Assembly: GCF_017744135.1 (NCBI RefSeq)
Contig: NZ_JAGHQU010000015.1
Span: 1-64,000 of the forward strand
Direction: 5' to 3'
Length of the DNA: 64,000 nt
DNA from: Endozoicomonas sp. G2_2
Lineage (GTDB): Bacteria; Pseudomonadota; Gammaproteobacteria; Nevskiales; Salinisphaeraceae
This document shows positions 34,254-43,432 of this stretch, in pieces. Both the position numbers and the translations under genes were made by a program. A model generated the notes under the pieces. That model did no database searches and was not told the DNA's origin. It worked only from the letters and a program-made list of their open reading frames with translations. Within the stretch, counting starts at the first letter, position 1; every line of letters begins with the position of its first letter.

Positions 34254-35480
34254 CTAGACGTAGAAGTCGAGCTCTTCCTGGTGCCTGAGCAGATCACGCA
34301 GCTGGTGCGGATTGTCGCCAAAGAAAAACACCAGACCCCAGTGGGTGCCGAACGCCGTACGCTTGGTGACGGTGTCCTGCAGCGGGGCAGTGAGCTCGTG
34401 GAAATCGAAGTACGGATGCTCTTCGGTTTCCTTGGGGATCTCGAGCTTGCTGACCACGCGTCGACGCGGATAGACGCCGAAGCAGCCCGCATAGCCCTTG
34501 GCATCCTTGACCGGCTCGGGGAAGAAGTTGTCGATCTCCTCCTGCGTGGTCTTCGGATCCATGACCAGAATCGTGGCCTGATAGGCGTTGAAGCCATAGG
34601 CACGCTCGATCAGCTCGAAGGCTTTGAAACCCGGCGGACGGTAGGCGACTTCACCGAAGTACATGGTGCCGTCGGAGGTCACGAAGTACTCGGGATGAAT
34701 CTGACCGAACTTGATGTCGAAGGTTTTGATGAGCTTCTCGATCTGTTCGGTAATCGCATTACGCCAGCTCTCGAGCTCCGGCGTGGCCGGCACGAACACG
34801 GAGTAGCCGAGCGTCACGTACTCGGAGATGTTCAGGAACTGGATCTTGCCGTCCCAGATCCAGGCTTCCACCGCGAATTCCCAGCCGTCGAGGTGGCTTT
34901 CCATGAGCAGCGGGTATTCGCTTTCCGGAATCGCATCGATCTCCTCGACCGTGCGGATCATCCGGTGGCCCAGGCAACCGGCCTTGTCGAACGCCTTCAG
35001 GTGGATCGGATCCTGGGGGTCGCCGTCGAGCTTGAGCAGCGTCTGGTTCACGCGCTTGAAGAAGCGATAGACATCGTCCATCTCGTGGGCTTCTTCGAAA
35101 ATACCCACACGGATGCCGCCGAGCTGCGCGCGACGCTTCATCAGCGCCTTGTCACGGAAGAGCACCGCCTGGCCGTGCAGGCGCGGGTTGTCCATGAGCA
35201 CGGAGTTGATAGCACCGGCCCATTCCACCGTCTCCTCGAACAGCGGAATGGCAACGTCAACACCCTCTTCCTTGAGCTTTTCCGCAATTTCCATGGAGCG
35301 GTCGTTCAGACGCTCGAAATTCCATGGAATGTAAGGGATATCATGCTGCTTGCAGTAGTCTTCAGCCCAATCCGGGGCGACGACCACATAGCGCCGATCA
35401 AAACGATCGGCAGCCTCGATCGCACCGAGCGACCAGCCCAGCAGTGCGACATAACCCTTTTCCGGATTCTTTTCTGTCAT
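34254..35480 (-). CDS. ATP-grasp domain protein (carboxylate-amine ligase-like)
   Basis: This 408-residue protein has an ATP-grasp layout: an N-terminal pre-ATP-grasp region (YVALLGWSLGAIEAADRF), a central lid (LLMESHLDGWEFAVEAWIWD), and a catalytic metal-binding part (FGQIHPEYFVTSDG followed by FGEVAYRPPG). The family couples ATP hydrolysis to ligation of a carboxylate to an amine or thiol; the substrate is unknown. The first in-frame opening is longer, but ATG 35480 has GAGG at good spacing. It looks richer in Lys and Glu than its neighbours (for example EKLKEEGVD), hinting at a different origin. It is monocistronic and faces the papain-like protein gene across a shared terminator. Confidence 0.75.
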   Translation of the reverse strand: MTEKNPEKGYVALLGWSLGAIEAADRFDRRYVVVAPDWAEDYCKQHDIPYIPWNFERLNDRSMEIAEKLKEEGVDVAIPLFEETVEWAGAINSVLMDNPRLHGQAVLFRDKALMKRRAQLGGIRVGIFEEAHEMDDVYRFFKRVNQTLLKLDGDPQDPIHLKAFDKAGCLGHRMIRTVEEIDAIPESEYPLLMESHLDGWEFAVEAWIWDGKIQFLNISEYVTLGYSVFVPATPELESWRNAITEQIEKLIKTFDIKFGQIHPEYFVTSDGTMYFGEVAYRPPGFKAFELIERAYGFNAYQATILVMDPKTTQEEIDNFFPEPVKDAKGYAGCFGVYPRRRVVSKLEIPKETEEHPYFDFHELTAPLQDTVTKRTAFGTHWGLVFFFGDNPHQLRDLLRHQEELDFYV

Positions 35481-35707
35481 ATTTGCCTCAAAGTCGGATT
35501 CTCTTAGACCGTAGCACAAACGCCGTGCGGCTGATGGTCAGCGCGTCCATGATCGACGACTGGGATCCATACAGCGACCACCTCTTGTACGCCGCGGCCG
35601 AGATGCGTGCAATACCGTTGGACAGCCGCTCCTCACGGGCGTTCGCGGCGGAATGGCGGCCGGCTAACGATTGTTGAAAATTGCCACCGGCGCGGCCGCC
35701 CGAACCG

Positions 35708-36646
35708 CTATTCGGACAACGGCCAGAGCCGCGCTGCGCCGCGCACGCCGGACGCATCGCCGTGGGCCGCCGGCAACAGCGGCGTGTCGATCGACTCGGC
35801 AAAGGCATGCTGTGCCCAGATCTTGGGTACTTCGCTATAAAGCCAGCGAATCTGGGACAGGCCACCGCCCACCACGATGACGTCCGGGTCGACGATGTTG
35901 ACGACCATGGCCATCGAGCGCGCGACGCGCTGCAGCCATACCTTGAGCGTCGCCCCGGCCAACCGCTCACCGGCTTCTGCACGCTGCACGATCTCGTGCG
36001 CAGGCAGGTTGTAGCCGCCGCGACGCACGTGGTCGGCCGTCATGCCCGGCCCGGAAAGCCACGCTTCCAGACAGCTATCCAGACCACACCAGCACCGCGG
36101 TGGCTGGCGCGCCTCGGCCGACGTCTGCCACGGCAGGCAGGTATGCCCCCATTCCCCGGCCAAGCCGTTGCGTCCAGTGATCAGTTGCCGGTCGATCACG
36201 ACACCACCCCCGACCCCGGTTCCCAGAATCACGCCAAAGACGTTGCCGTGGCCGGCACCGGCGCCGTCGCGGGCTTCCGACAGCGCCAGGCAGTCGGCGT
36301 CGTTGGCCAGCCGCACGTCGCGCGACAATGCAGACGCCAGGTCGGCGCCCAACGGCTTGCCGTTCAGACATTGCGAGTTGGCGTTGCGCAGGCGCCCGGT
36401 CGAGGCCAGCACACTGCCCGGCGTGCCCACGCCCAGCGGGAGACCGGCCTGGTCCACGTCCTGTTCCAGCGCATGGACCAGATCCACGATGGCTTCCACG
36501 GTCTCGCGATAGCCGCCGTTCGGCGTGTCGATCCGACGTTCGGCGCATACCGCGGCGTCGCCGTCGAGCACGATGCCGGCGATCTTGGTGCCGCCGAGAT
36601 CCACACCGATACGCAGGCCGCGATCCGGGTTGGATACGCCGCTCAT
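35708..36646 (-). CDS. ROK-family sugar kinase (fructokinase/NagK-like)
   Basis: This 312-residue protein shows the ROK layout: the ATP motif GVDLGGTKIAGIVLDGD, LANDADCLALSEA, GVILGTGVGGGVVIDR, and the Zn-binding motif CWCGLDSCLEAWLSG. These are all features of glucose/fructose/N-acetylglucosamine kinases. The catalytic Asp is in NDAD. The sequence resembles Mak/NagK-type members; which hexose is used cannot be decided. It ends 227 bp from the start of the ATP-grasp gene and starts at ATG 36646 with a long upstream gap, so it has its own promoter. Confidence 0.87.
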   Translation of the reverse strand: MSGVSNPDRGLRIGVDLGGTKIAGIVLDGDAAVCAERRIDTPNGGYRETVEAIVDLVHALEQDVDQAGLPLGVGTPGSVLASTGRLRNANSQCLNGKPLGADLASALSRDVRLANDADCLALSEARDGAGAGHGNVFGVILGTGVGGGVVIDRQLITGRNGLAGEWGHTCLPWQTSAEARQPPRCWCGLDSCLEAWLSGPGMTADHVRRGGYNLPAHEIVQRAEAGERLAGATLKVWLQRVARSMAMVVNIVDPDVIVVGGGLSQIRWLYSEVPKIWAQHAFAESIDTPLLPAAHGDASGVRGAARLWPLSE

Positions 36647-36724
36647 GTCACGCTCCTGTCATGGCGCGGCGCCAGTATTCCGGGAACGACAGCAAAGACA
36701 ACGCGGACATTCGAGGGCAGACTC

Positions 36725-36829
36725 ATGATTCGCAAGAAACTCCGATTTCTCGGCTATATTATCGCGACACGGCTGGTCGTGGGCGCCGTTCCCTTCGGCC
36801 GGGTGGACGGCGCCGCGTCGGAGGTCTAA
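36725..36829 (+). CDS. Possible small ORF (34 aa), doubtful
   Basis: ATG to TAA encodes a 34-residue peptide starting MIRKKLRFLGYIIATRL, with basic and then hydrophobic residues, in the 211-bp gap between the divergent ROK kinase start and the Sir2 end. GAGGGCAGACTC precedes the ATG. It could be a small membrane peptide or chance; there is no supporting similarity. Confidence 0.2.
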   Translation: MIRKKLRFLGYIIATRLVVGAVPFGRVDGAASEV

Positions 36830-36857
36830 CCCCGGCGCTCCGGCGATTTCTCAACCA

Positions 36858-37730
36858 TCAGGGCGTGGGCGCGATTGCCGCGTCCAGCAGCGCGCCGCAG
36901 TCATCATCCAGTTTGTGGGTGATCAGGTCGTCCGCGCGCGTGCGGCCGCGATTGATCGCCATGATCGGCAGCCCGTTGCGCGCCGCTTCACGCACGAAAC
37001 GAAACCCCGACCAGACCATCAGGGACGACCCGACCACGAGCACGGCGTCCGAGCGTGCCAGCCCGTTCCAGGCACGGTTGACCGTGCGTCGCGGCACGGC
37101 GCCACCAAAAAAGACCACGTCCGGCTTGAGAATGCCGCGACAGACCGGGCAGTCGGGCACCACGAACGCCGCGTAATCCACGTCGCCGAGCTCGATGTCG
37201 CCGTCCGGTCGAATCGCATCGCTGTCGTGCAGCCACCCCGCATTCGCGGCGACGAGCATCTCCTGGACCCGGTGACGCGAAAGCCGCGTGTTGCAGTCCA
37301 GACAGATCACCCGATCGAGGCGTCCATGCAAGTCCACGACCGCTCGACTGCCCGCCGCCTGGTGCAGGCCATCCACGTTCTGGGTGACGAGCAGCGAGGT
37401 GGCGCCGGCCTTGCCGAGGCGGTGGAGCGCGTGATGGGCGGCGTTCGGGCGTGCCCGCGCCACCGCCGGCCAGCCTGCCATGCTGCGTGCCCAGTAGCGT
37501 TTGCGCTTGGCCTGCTGGCTGACGAACGCCTGATGCTGGATCGGCGTGGCGCCTTTCCAGCCGCCGTCCCGGTCGCGGTAATCCGGTATGCCGGACAGCG
37601 TGCTGATGCCGGCGCCGGTGAGCACGAACAGCTGCCGATGCGCATCGAGAAATTCCCTGAGCCGGTCGACATGATCGGCCCGCGGCGCAGCGACACCGGC
37701 ATCGGAGTGAACGGCGTCCGACAGACTCAA
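36858..37730 (-). CDS. Sir2-family NAD-dependent protein deacylase
   Basis: This 290-residue sirtuin removes acyl groups from lysines using NAD. NAD-binding and catalytic motifs are complete: [15 protein letters not shown] (39-53), TQNVDGLH (116-123), catalytic His135 in DLHGR, and Zn ligands Cys143/Cys146 and Cys194/Cys197. The spacing between the Zn pairs (48 residues) and the sequence fit class II (SIRT4-like) rather than CobB. TTG 37730 overlaps the TGA of the upstream HAD gene (TTGA), so the two are coupled. No acetyltransferase or macrodomain partner is adjacent. Confidence 0.88.
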   Translation of the reverse strand: MSLSDAVHSDAGVAAPRADHVDRLREFLDAHRQLFVLTGAGISTLSGIPDYRDRDGGWKGATPIQHQAFVSQQAKRKRYWARSMAGWPAVARARPNAAHHALHRLGKAGATSLLVTQNVDGLHQAAGSRAVVDLHGRLDRVICLDCNTRLSRHRVQEMLVAANAGWLHDSDAIRPDGDIELGDVDYAAFVVPDCPVCRGILKPDVVFFGGAVPRRTVNRAWNGLARSDAVLVVGSSLMVWSGFRFVREAARNGLPIMAINRGRTRADDLITHKLDDDCGALLDAAIAPTP

Positions 37731-38374
37731 GCCGATGCTCCCACGTTGATGCCGCGCGTGGCGAGGTCGCGCTCGAGCGTGGCGACATCGGTGAACTGTA
37801 TTGCCTGCCAGCCGGCGGTGCGCGCACCGTCGACATTGATTTGACGGTCGTCGATCAGCAGGCAGCCGGCGGGCGCAACATCCAGCGCGGCCGCGATATG
37901 GGCGAAACCACGCGGGTCCGGCTTGGCGACACCCAGCTCCTGGGAGGCGAATGCACGCTCGATATACGCAAAGAAACCGAACTGTCGCAGCATGTATCGC
38001 CAGTGCGTCGCGTTGGTGTTGCTGTAGCAGGCAATACGATGGGCCGCGGCCAGGCGAGCCAGCAATGCGACGGTGTCCCGTTTCTCGCCAAGCAGCATGG
38101 CTTCGATTTCCGCGATCAGGACGCTGTAGTCGAGCGGACGGTCGAGACTGTCGTTCAAGGCGGCATGGAAACCGGCTTCGTCGAGCGTGCCGATCTGGAA
38201 ACGCTCGGCCAGCGAGTACGGGGTCTCGACGAAGCGCTCGCGCAACAGCGGCTCGAGTAGGGCTTCGGACGTTTCACTGCGGCGTGCCAGCGCGGCCAGC
38301 GTGACCTCCGCGGGCGCCACGTCGACGAGCACGCCGCCGAGATCGAATACTAGCCAGGAGACGGGATGGTTCAT
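37727..38374 (-). CDS. HAD-superfamily hydrolase (HAD-IA, YihX-like)
   Basis: This 215-residue haloacid-dehalogenase-type phosphatase has the nucleophile motif LVFDLGGVLVD, motif II CYSNTNATHWR, Lys in GVAKPDPRGF, and motif III LLIDDRQINVDGAR. The GGVLVD form is typical of YihX/phosphatase-like members acting on small phosphorylated metabolites. ATG 38374 (residue 15 of the longer opening) is a sensible start. It precedes the Sir2 gene with a 4-base overlap, forming a two-gene operon. The natural substrate is unknown. Confidence 0.85.
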   Translation of the reverse strand: MNHPVSWLVFDLGGVLVDVAPAEVTLAALARRSETSEALLEPLLRERFVETPYSLAERFQIGTLDEAGFHAALNDSLDRPLDYSVLIAEIEAMLLGEKRDTVALLARLAAAHRIACYSNTNATHWRYMLRQFGFFAYIERAFASQELGVAKPDPRGFAHIAAALDVAPAGCLLIDDRQINVDGARTAGWQAIQFTDVATLERDLATRGINVGASA

Positions 38375-38454
38375 GCGCGACAGTTTACGTGCGTCGGCGT
38401 GACACCGATGCGTCACGATTCATGCCCGGTACGGACGATACGACGGTGTGATCA

Positions 38455-39003
38455 ATGAACCGAATCCTGCAGGCGGCCGCATTCGGCATCGTATTGGGTC
38501 TGTGCACCGGTTGCGCCGGCATACGCGAGGCCGGCCAGCCGATGCTGGGCGTCGGCAGCACTGTTCGGCTGCATACCGCGCTCGTGGTGCCCGAGCGACG
38601 CTGGAGTGTCTATCTGCAGGACAGCAAGCCGCAACGCCTTGCGACCATCGACGAATCGCGTGGCTATTGCGAACTCAAGGTGCATGGCCCCAAGCCGACG
38701 GCCCAGCATATCGCGCCGGGTGTGTTCATCGTCACCAGCGCCCGGCGACGGCTCGACCGAACCGCGGCGCGCGAGATACGAATCGCATCGATAGGCGCGC
38801 TCGCCAATACGGGATTCGAGCGGCGTTACCGCGCGTACGAGAGCGAAATGTCGCTGTCCGGCGCCGACGACATCCGGGCCTTCACCTGCACGGTGTTGCA
38901 GGAAGCCGGGCTCGGCCGCTACATGACGCTGGCCGAGGCCCGGTCCGTGGTCGGCGACGTGCTGTCGCTGCAGCCGGCGTCAGCTGTCGGCGTCGAGCAG
39001 TGA
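38455..39003 (+). CDS. Predicted outer-membrane lipoprotein, unknown function
   Basis: This 182-residue protein has a signal peptide ending in the lipobox LCTGC (Cys20), predicting lipid modification. The remainder is a mixed alpha/beta globular stretch with no recognised domain. Its 3' end overlaps the convergent acyl-CoA-binding-protein gene by 24 bp. It is divergent from the HAD-Sir2 pair. Confidence 0.7.
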   Translation: MNRILQAAAFGIVLGLCTGCAGIREAGQPMLGVGSTVRLHTALVVPERRWSVYLQDSKPQRLATIDESRGYCELKVHGPKPTAQHIAPGVFIVTSARRRLDRTAAREIRIASIGALANTGFERRYRAYESEMSLSGADDIRAFTCTVLQEAGLGRYMTLAEARSVVGDVLSLQPASAVGVEQ

Positions 39004-39249
39004 ATTGACCTTGTTGATGTAGCCTTCCATCGCGTCGTCGGCACTGGTGCCCTTGAGCTTGGCCCAGGCATCGTACTTCGCACGACCCTTGAAATCGGTC
39101 ATGCCGGGCCGCTTGCCCTCGACATCGCCAACGGTGGCCTGCTTGAAATGGGCGTATAGGGCGAGCAGATCGTCGTTGCTCGGGCGCGACGACAGCGTTT
39201 CCACATCTTTCTGCGCCTGTTCGAAGCGGGCCTGAAGGTCTTCTGCCAT
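38980..39249 (-). CDS. Acyl-CoA-binding protein
   Basis: This 89-residue four-helix ACBP binds long-chain acyl-CoA in the cytoplasm. The signature segment with DDLLALYAHFKQATVGD, then GRAKYDAWAKLKGTS, is diagnostic; the Tyr and Lys ligands of the acyl-CoA pocket are present. The length is normal for the family. ACBPs are uncommon in bacteria and fit the fatty-acid-oriented gene content here (acyl-CoA dehydrogenase, crotonase). ATG 39249 has a GGAGACGGA stretch upstream. Confidence 0.95.
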   Translation of the reverse strand: MAEDLQARFEQAQKDVETLSSRPSNDDLLALYAHFKQATVGDVEGKRPGMTDFKGRAKYDAWAKLKGTSADDAMEGYINKVNSLLDADS

Positions 39250-39289
39250 ATCCGTCTCCTGGAAAATGCAGTGATGGTGAACGCCCAGT

Positions 39290-39817
39290 CTAAGCGCGCC
39301 GCCGCTGCCATGTCATGAACCGATGCGCCGGCGTATCACCGCTGGCGGCAACCGCTGTCTCGTCGACCAGTTCCCAGGCCGACCAGTCGATTTCGGGGAA
39401 CCACGTGTCGCCCTCGTAGGCGCTTTCGATACGCGTGAGCTGCAGCCGGCTCGCGCGTTCGAGGGCGAGCGCATAGACCTGCGCGCCGCCGATCACCATC
39501 AGCTCCGCGGCACCATCCCGTGCCGCGATGCCGATTGCGGTGTCGATACCGCCGACGCGCTGGACCCCGTCGGCGACAAACGCCGCGTCGCGAGTCAGCA
39601 CGAGATTGCGCCGCTTGGGCAGCGCGCGGCCGATCGACTCGAAGGTGCGTCGGCCCATCAGAATCGGCTTGTTCAGGGTCTGCTGCTTGAACCAGCGCAA
39701 ATCGCCCGGGATATGCCATGGCATGCCGCCATCGGCGCCGATCACGCCGTTTTGATCCATCGCAGCGATCAACGTCAGGGCAACGCCCGTAGCGTTCGTT
39801 GGCGATTCGGTTGGCAA
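39290..39817 (-). CDS. folA: Dihydrofolate reductase
   Basis: This 175-residue enzyme reduces dihydrofolate to tetrahydrofolate with NADPH. It carries LIAAMDQNGVIGADGGMPWH, LRWFKQQT, LMGRRTFESIGRALPKR and VIGGAQVYALAL, all typical. The start is set by a textbook AAGGAG followed six bases later by TTG 39817, rather than the longer in-frame opening. thyA, which makes dihydrofolate, is 3.6 kb upstream on the same strand, separated by a two-component pair. Confidence 0.93.
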   Translation of the reverse strand: MPTESPTNATGVALTLIAAMDQNGVIGADGGMPWHIPGDLRWFKQQTLNKPILMGRRTFESIGRALPKRRNLVLTRDAAFVADGVQRVGGIDTAIGIAARDGAAELMVIGGAQVYALALERASRLQLTRIESAYEGDTWFPEIDWSAWELVDETAVAASGDTPAHRFMTWQRRRA

Positions 39818-39858
39818 GCGGGACTCCTTGTCGAGGTCGCATGCGCCCACGCGACGAC

Positions 39859-41394
39859 TCAGGCGTCGAGCGCGGCCTCGTCCTCGATATCGTTGAGTTC
39901 GATCGTGAATGTCGTGCCGGTCTGGCCGGTTTCGGCCACGGTGAGATCACCGCCATGACGGCGGCAGATACGACGACACAGCGACAAGCCGATGCCGGTA
40001 CCGTGATCCGGCGAGCCGTTTTTTCGAAACGGCTGGAATGCCAGCTCGGGCGATCCCAGGCCGCGCGCATTGTCCGCATAGCTGATCCGCACGCCGGCTG
40101 GTGCGTCGTCGCTCGATTCTGCTGCGATACGAATGCGCGGCGGCGTACCGGCGCGGCGATAGCGAATGCTGTTGTCGATCAGGTTCTGGAACAGCGCCCG
40201 CAACTGGGCGGCGTCGCCGGTCAGGCGCCCGAGCGTCGAGATATCGAAAGTGGCGCCATGTTCTTCGATGAGCACGGCGAGATCGGCGCGCACATCGTCG
40301 ATGAGCGTATCCAGTTCGAGCGGCTCGACTTCCACGCTGCCGGTATCGATACGCGCCAGGCGCAGCATGCCGCCGATCATGCCCTGCATGCGATCGGCTG
40401 CCGCCTGCAGGCTTTCCAGTTGGCGCCGGCCCTGGTCGGTCAAACGCGGCGCCTCGGCGGCCTGCAGCTGGCGGGCATTGTGCTGCATCTTGCGCAGCGG
40501 CTCGCGCAGGTCGTGGGCAGCTGCCAGCACGCCCGCCCGGTCGCTCGCGCGGTCCAGCGGCGTGCGCTGACTGGAGGTGGCCGGCGGTTCGATCGGCGCG
40601 CTGGCCACATCGGCCGACTCCACAAGCAGCGTGAACCCGTTGAGGCGGCCTTCCGGCGTGCGTAACGGCAGCAACCGCGCCGTACGCAACGGCGCCTCAC
40701 CGCCGTCGATGGGCGCGACGTTCACGCTGATCGGCCGCCGCGAGCGCACCGAACGATGCAGCGCGATCGGCCAGCTCGCCGCGTCGCGCAGCTGGATACA
40801 AACCTCGATCGCCCGGCCGAGGGTGTCCTCCACGTCGCAGCCGAGCCAGCTGGCCGCGCCCTCGCCCATGCCGCTGACCCGGCCGGTGAGATCGATACCC
40901 ACCCACGCCGGGTCGTCGGTGGCGCGGGTCAGATTAAGTCGATGGGCCGCCGCAAGGTTCTCGTTGGCCGCCACGGTGTCGACCGCGCGGCGCGGGCCGG
41001 TGGCACGAACGAGCACGATGAAGCCGGCGATGTCGTCCTCGCCGTCGAGACGCGGCGACAGATCCATGACGCAGACACGGCGCTGACCGGTGCGGGTCAT
41101 CAGCGCGCCTTCCATACGTCCGCGCCCCTGGGCGCTGGCCTCGAACAGGGCACGCGGCAGCTCGGCTTCGAAGCGGCGCTCCTCCGGCAGCAACGTTTCC
41201 AGCCGCTGGCCCTGAACCTGGGACGCAATATGGCCGAGCAACGCTTCCGCGCTCGGATGCCATTCTTCGATCACACCGGCCGTATCAAGCAGGCACAGGG
41301 CGGCATCCGGCATCTGCTCGAGCAGCAGGCCGAGGGCGGCCGCGCCCAGGGACTGGGCGCGCGTTTCCGGTTCTTCGCGGAACATGGTGCTCAC
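39859..41394 (-). CDS. PAS-domain sensor histidine kinase
   Basis: This ~511-residue cytoplasmic kinase has an N-terminal PAS domain (~20-130: MPDAALCLLDTAGVIEEWHP), a second PAS-like region (~160-260), a dimerisation helix with phospho-acceptor His294 (AAHDLREPLRKMQ), and an HATPase domain (NLIDNSIRYR; GTGIGLSLCRRI). The G1 box is DNARGLG, not the common DxGxG form. No transmembrane segment is seen, so it senses an internal signal. It starts at GTG 41394 or ATG 41385. It follows the REC-GGDEF-EAL gene by 44 bp and is likely its partner. Confidence 0.88.
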   Translation of the reverse strand: MSTMFREEPETRAQSLGAAALGLLLEQMPDAALCLLDTAGVIEEWHPSAEALLGHIASQVQGQRLETLLPEERRFEAELPRALFEASAQGRGRMEGALMTRTGQRRVCVMDLSPRLDGEDDIAGFIVLVRATGPRRAVDTVAANENLAAAHRLNLTRATDDPAWVGIDLTGRVSGMGEGAASWLGCDVEDTLGRAIEVCIQLRDAASWPIALHRSVRSRRPISVNVAPIDGGEAPLRTARLLPLRTPEGRLNGFTLLVESADVASAPIEPPATSSQRTPLDRASDRAGVLAAAHDLREPLRKMQHNARQLQAAEAPRLTDQGRRQLESLQAAADRMQGMIGGMLRLARIDTGSVEVEPLELDTLIDDVRADLAVLIEEHGATFDISTLGRLTGDAAQLRALFQNLIDNSIRYRRAGTPPRIRIAAESSDDAPAGVRISYADNARGLGSPELAFQPFRKNGSPDHGTGIGLSLCRRICRRHGGDLTVAETGQTGTTFTIELNDIEDEAALDA

Positions 41395-41438
41395 GCTGCT
41401 GCTTGTCCCCTACCCGCTGAAAGAATGAGCGACCGCGC

Positions 41439-43160
41439 CTAGTGAAAGAGCGCGCTCATCGGCGCGCTGTCCTGGAGCAGACGTGTGCAGTCCGCGACGG
41501 GCAGACCGGGCGCATAGAAAAAGCCCTGCCCGAACGCGCACTTGTTATCGACCAGAAATTGCCGCTGGTCGTTGGTTTCGACGCCTTCCGCGACCACCCG
41601 CAGACCGAGGCTCGCACCGAGGGCGATGATCGCCCGCGCCATGGCGCGATCGCGATTATTGTCGGTGACGCCCTGAAGAAAGCTCAAATCGATCTTCAGC
41701 GAGTCCACGGGCAGGCGCGTGAGGTAGCTCAGCGACGAATAGCCCTTGCCAAAATCGTCGATCACCACCTGCACGCCCAGATCCTTGAGTTGCTCGACCA
41801 GTGGATTGGTGTCGTCCGGGCCCAGCATGAGTGCGTTTTCTGTGAATTCCAGTTCGAGCAGGCGCGCGGGCATAGCCAGCCGCTCGATGAGCTCGCGCAC
41901 CATGGGCAGGAAATCCTCGTCGCGGGCGTGCTGCGAGGACACATTGACCGCAAGCACCACGTCGTCGTCGAGCACACCGGCGTCACGCCAGCTCAGATAC
42001 TGCTGGCACGCATGGGTCAGCGCCCAGCGCGTCAGCGCCCTAATACAACCCCGGGCTTCGGCGAGCGGCACGAATTCCTCGGGCGGGATCGGCCCCAGCC
42101 GCGGATGATTCCAGCGCGCCAGCGCCTCGAGCCCGACGACACGGCCGCTGTCCAGATCAAACTGCGGCTGATAGACCAGATGCAGCTCGTTCGCCTCGAT
42201 GGCGGCGCGCAGCTCGTTCTCGAGACCGATACGCGATTCCGGCCGTCCGTCGTGCTCGCGGTCGAACCAGTGTGCGGTATCGCGCCCGCCCTGCTTGGCG
42301 AGATACATGGCGGCGTCGGCATTGTTGATTAGGGTGTTCGCGGCCGTGCCGTTTTCGGGATACGTCGCGACACCGATCGAGATGGTCACGAAGATCTTGT
42401 GCTCATCGATCACGATCGGCTTGCGAAACGACTCGAGCACGCCGTCCACCAGCTCGCGCACCACGTCCTTGTCGTCGGTATCCACCACGGCAACGAACTC
42501 GTCGCCACCGAGGCGGGCCAGCAACGGATGACCGCCACACTGTTCCTTGAGCCGGCTGGCCGACGTGGACAGCGCCTCGTCGCCCACGCCATGACCGAGA
42601 CTGTCGTTGATCGACTTGAAGCCATCGAGGTCGAAATAAAGCACGGCGAAGGGATGGCGCTCACGCCGGGGCCGTTCGAGCATGTATTGCAGCCGCTCGA
42701 GCAGCACGGTTCGGTTGAACAGGCCCGTCACCTGGTCGTGGCGCGCGAGGTAGGTGAACTTGCGCTGGCTTTCGTAGTGCTGGATGGAATAGCGGATCGT
42801 GCGTTCGAGCAGCGTGGCGCTGAGTTCGCCCTTGGGCAGAAACTCGGCCGCGCCGGCTTCCATCACCGCCAGGTCGATGTCGTAGTCGTCGTGGGCGGTC
42901 AGAACCACGATCGGCGCACCGAGAGCGACCGCGGCCGGGCTGCGGATCAACTCCAGACCGGTATGGCCGTCGAGTTCGTAATCCAGCAGGCAGATATCGA
43001 ACTCACCACGCCGCAGCGCTGCCAACCCGTCCGCATAGGAACCGGCCATGGTGAGGTCGTAACGACAACGCGGACCGGAACGCAGAAGATCCGCGAGCAG
43101 CGAACGATCCTCCGGATCGTTGTCCACGATAAGTACACGTACCGTTCGGGGTGGCGCCAT
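41439..43160 (-). CDS. Response regulator with GGDEF and EAL domains
   Basis: This 573-residue protein joins three domains. The receiver domain has phospho-acceptor Asp60 (ICLLDYELDG) and Lys110. The GGDEF diguanylate cyclase domain has an intact GGDEF at 218-222 but no RxxD inhibitory site just upstream. The EAL phosphodiesterase domain has EAL at 345-347 plus ENALM and DDFGKGYSSLSYL. Both c-di-GMP enzyme motifs look complete, so net activity may depend on phosphorylation by the adjacent kinase. It is first in its operon; GGGAGA precedes ATG 43160. Confidence 0.93.
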   Translation of the reverse strand: MAPPRTVRVLIVDNDPEDRSLLADLLRSGPRCRYDLTMAGSYADGLAALRRGEFDICLLDYELDGHTGLELIRSPAAVALGAPIVVLTAHDDYDIDLAVMEAGAAEFLPKGELSATLLERTIRYSIQHYESQRKFTYLARHDQVTGLFNRTVLLERLQYMLERPRRERHPFAVLYFDLDGFKSINDSLGHGVGDEALSTSASRLKEQCGGHPLLARLGGDEFVAVVDTDDKDVVRELVDGVLESFRKPIVIDEHKIFVTISIGVATYPENGTAANTLINNADAAMYLAKQGGRDTAHWFDREHDGRPESRIGLENELRAAIEANELHLVYQPQFDLDSGRVVGLEALARWNHPRLGPIPPEEFVPLAEARGCIRALTRWALTHACQQYLSWRDAGVLDDDVVLAVNVSSQHARDEDFLPMVRELIERLAMPARLLELEFTENALMLGPDDTNPLVEQLKDLGVQVVIDDFGKGYSSLSYLTRLPVDSLKIDLSFLQGVTDNNRDRAMARAIIALGASLGLRVVAEGVETNDQRQFLVDNKCAFGQGFFYAPGLPVADCTRLLQDSAPMSALFH

Positions 43161-43432
43161 ATCTCCCGTGCCCAGTCAGCCGAGGTTCAGGCAAGTCTAG
43201 CGCAGAATATGCCGCCGTGACTGGCTGCTGAGCCGCGATCGCGTAGCGTTTGTCCGGCATCTATCGGCCGATTGCCGCAAACCTTGTGCGAACCGTCGCT
43301 ATCTATGTTTCTGATCTGGCAGGCGTGCCTGTCGGCGCGGTCTTCATCGGGCCTCGCGCGCGATTCGCTGCGCGAAAAAGCGCTCGTTTCCGACTAAAGA
43401 CGAAGCCTCGCGACGCGATCCACCGCCCTGCT

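Noticed and set aside
43161-43432. Possible gene or structured RNA between the REC-GGDEF-EAL gene and thyA
   Set aside because: No open frame with a start signal and no long inverted repeat; treated as ordinary intergenic sequence.
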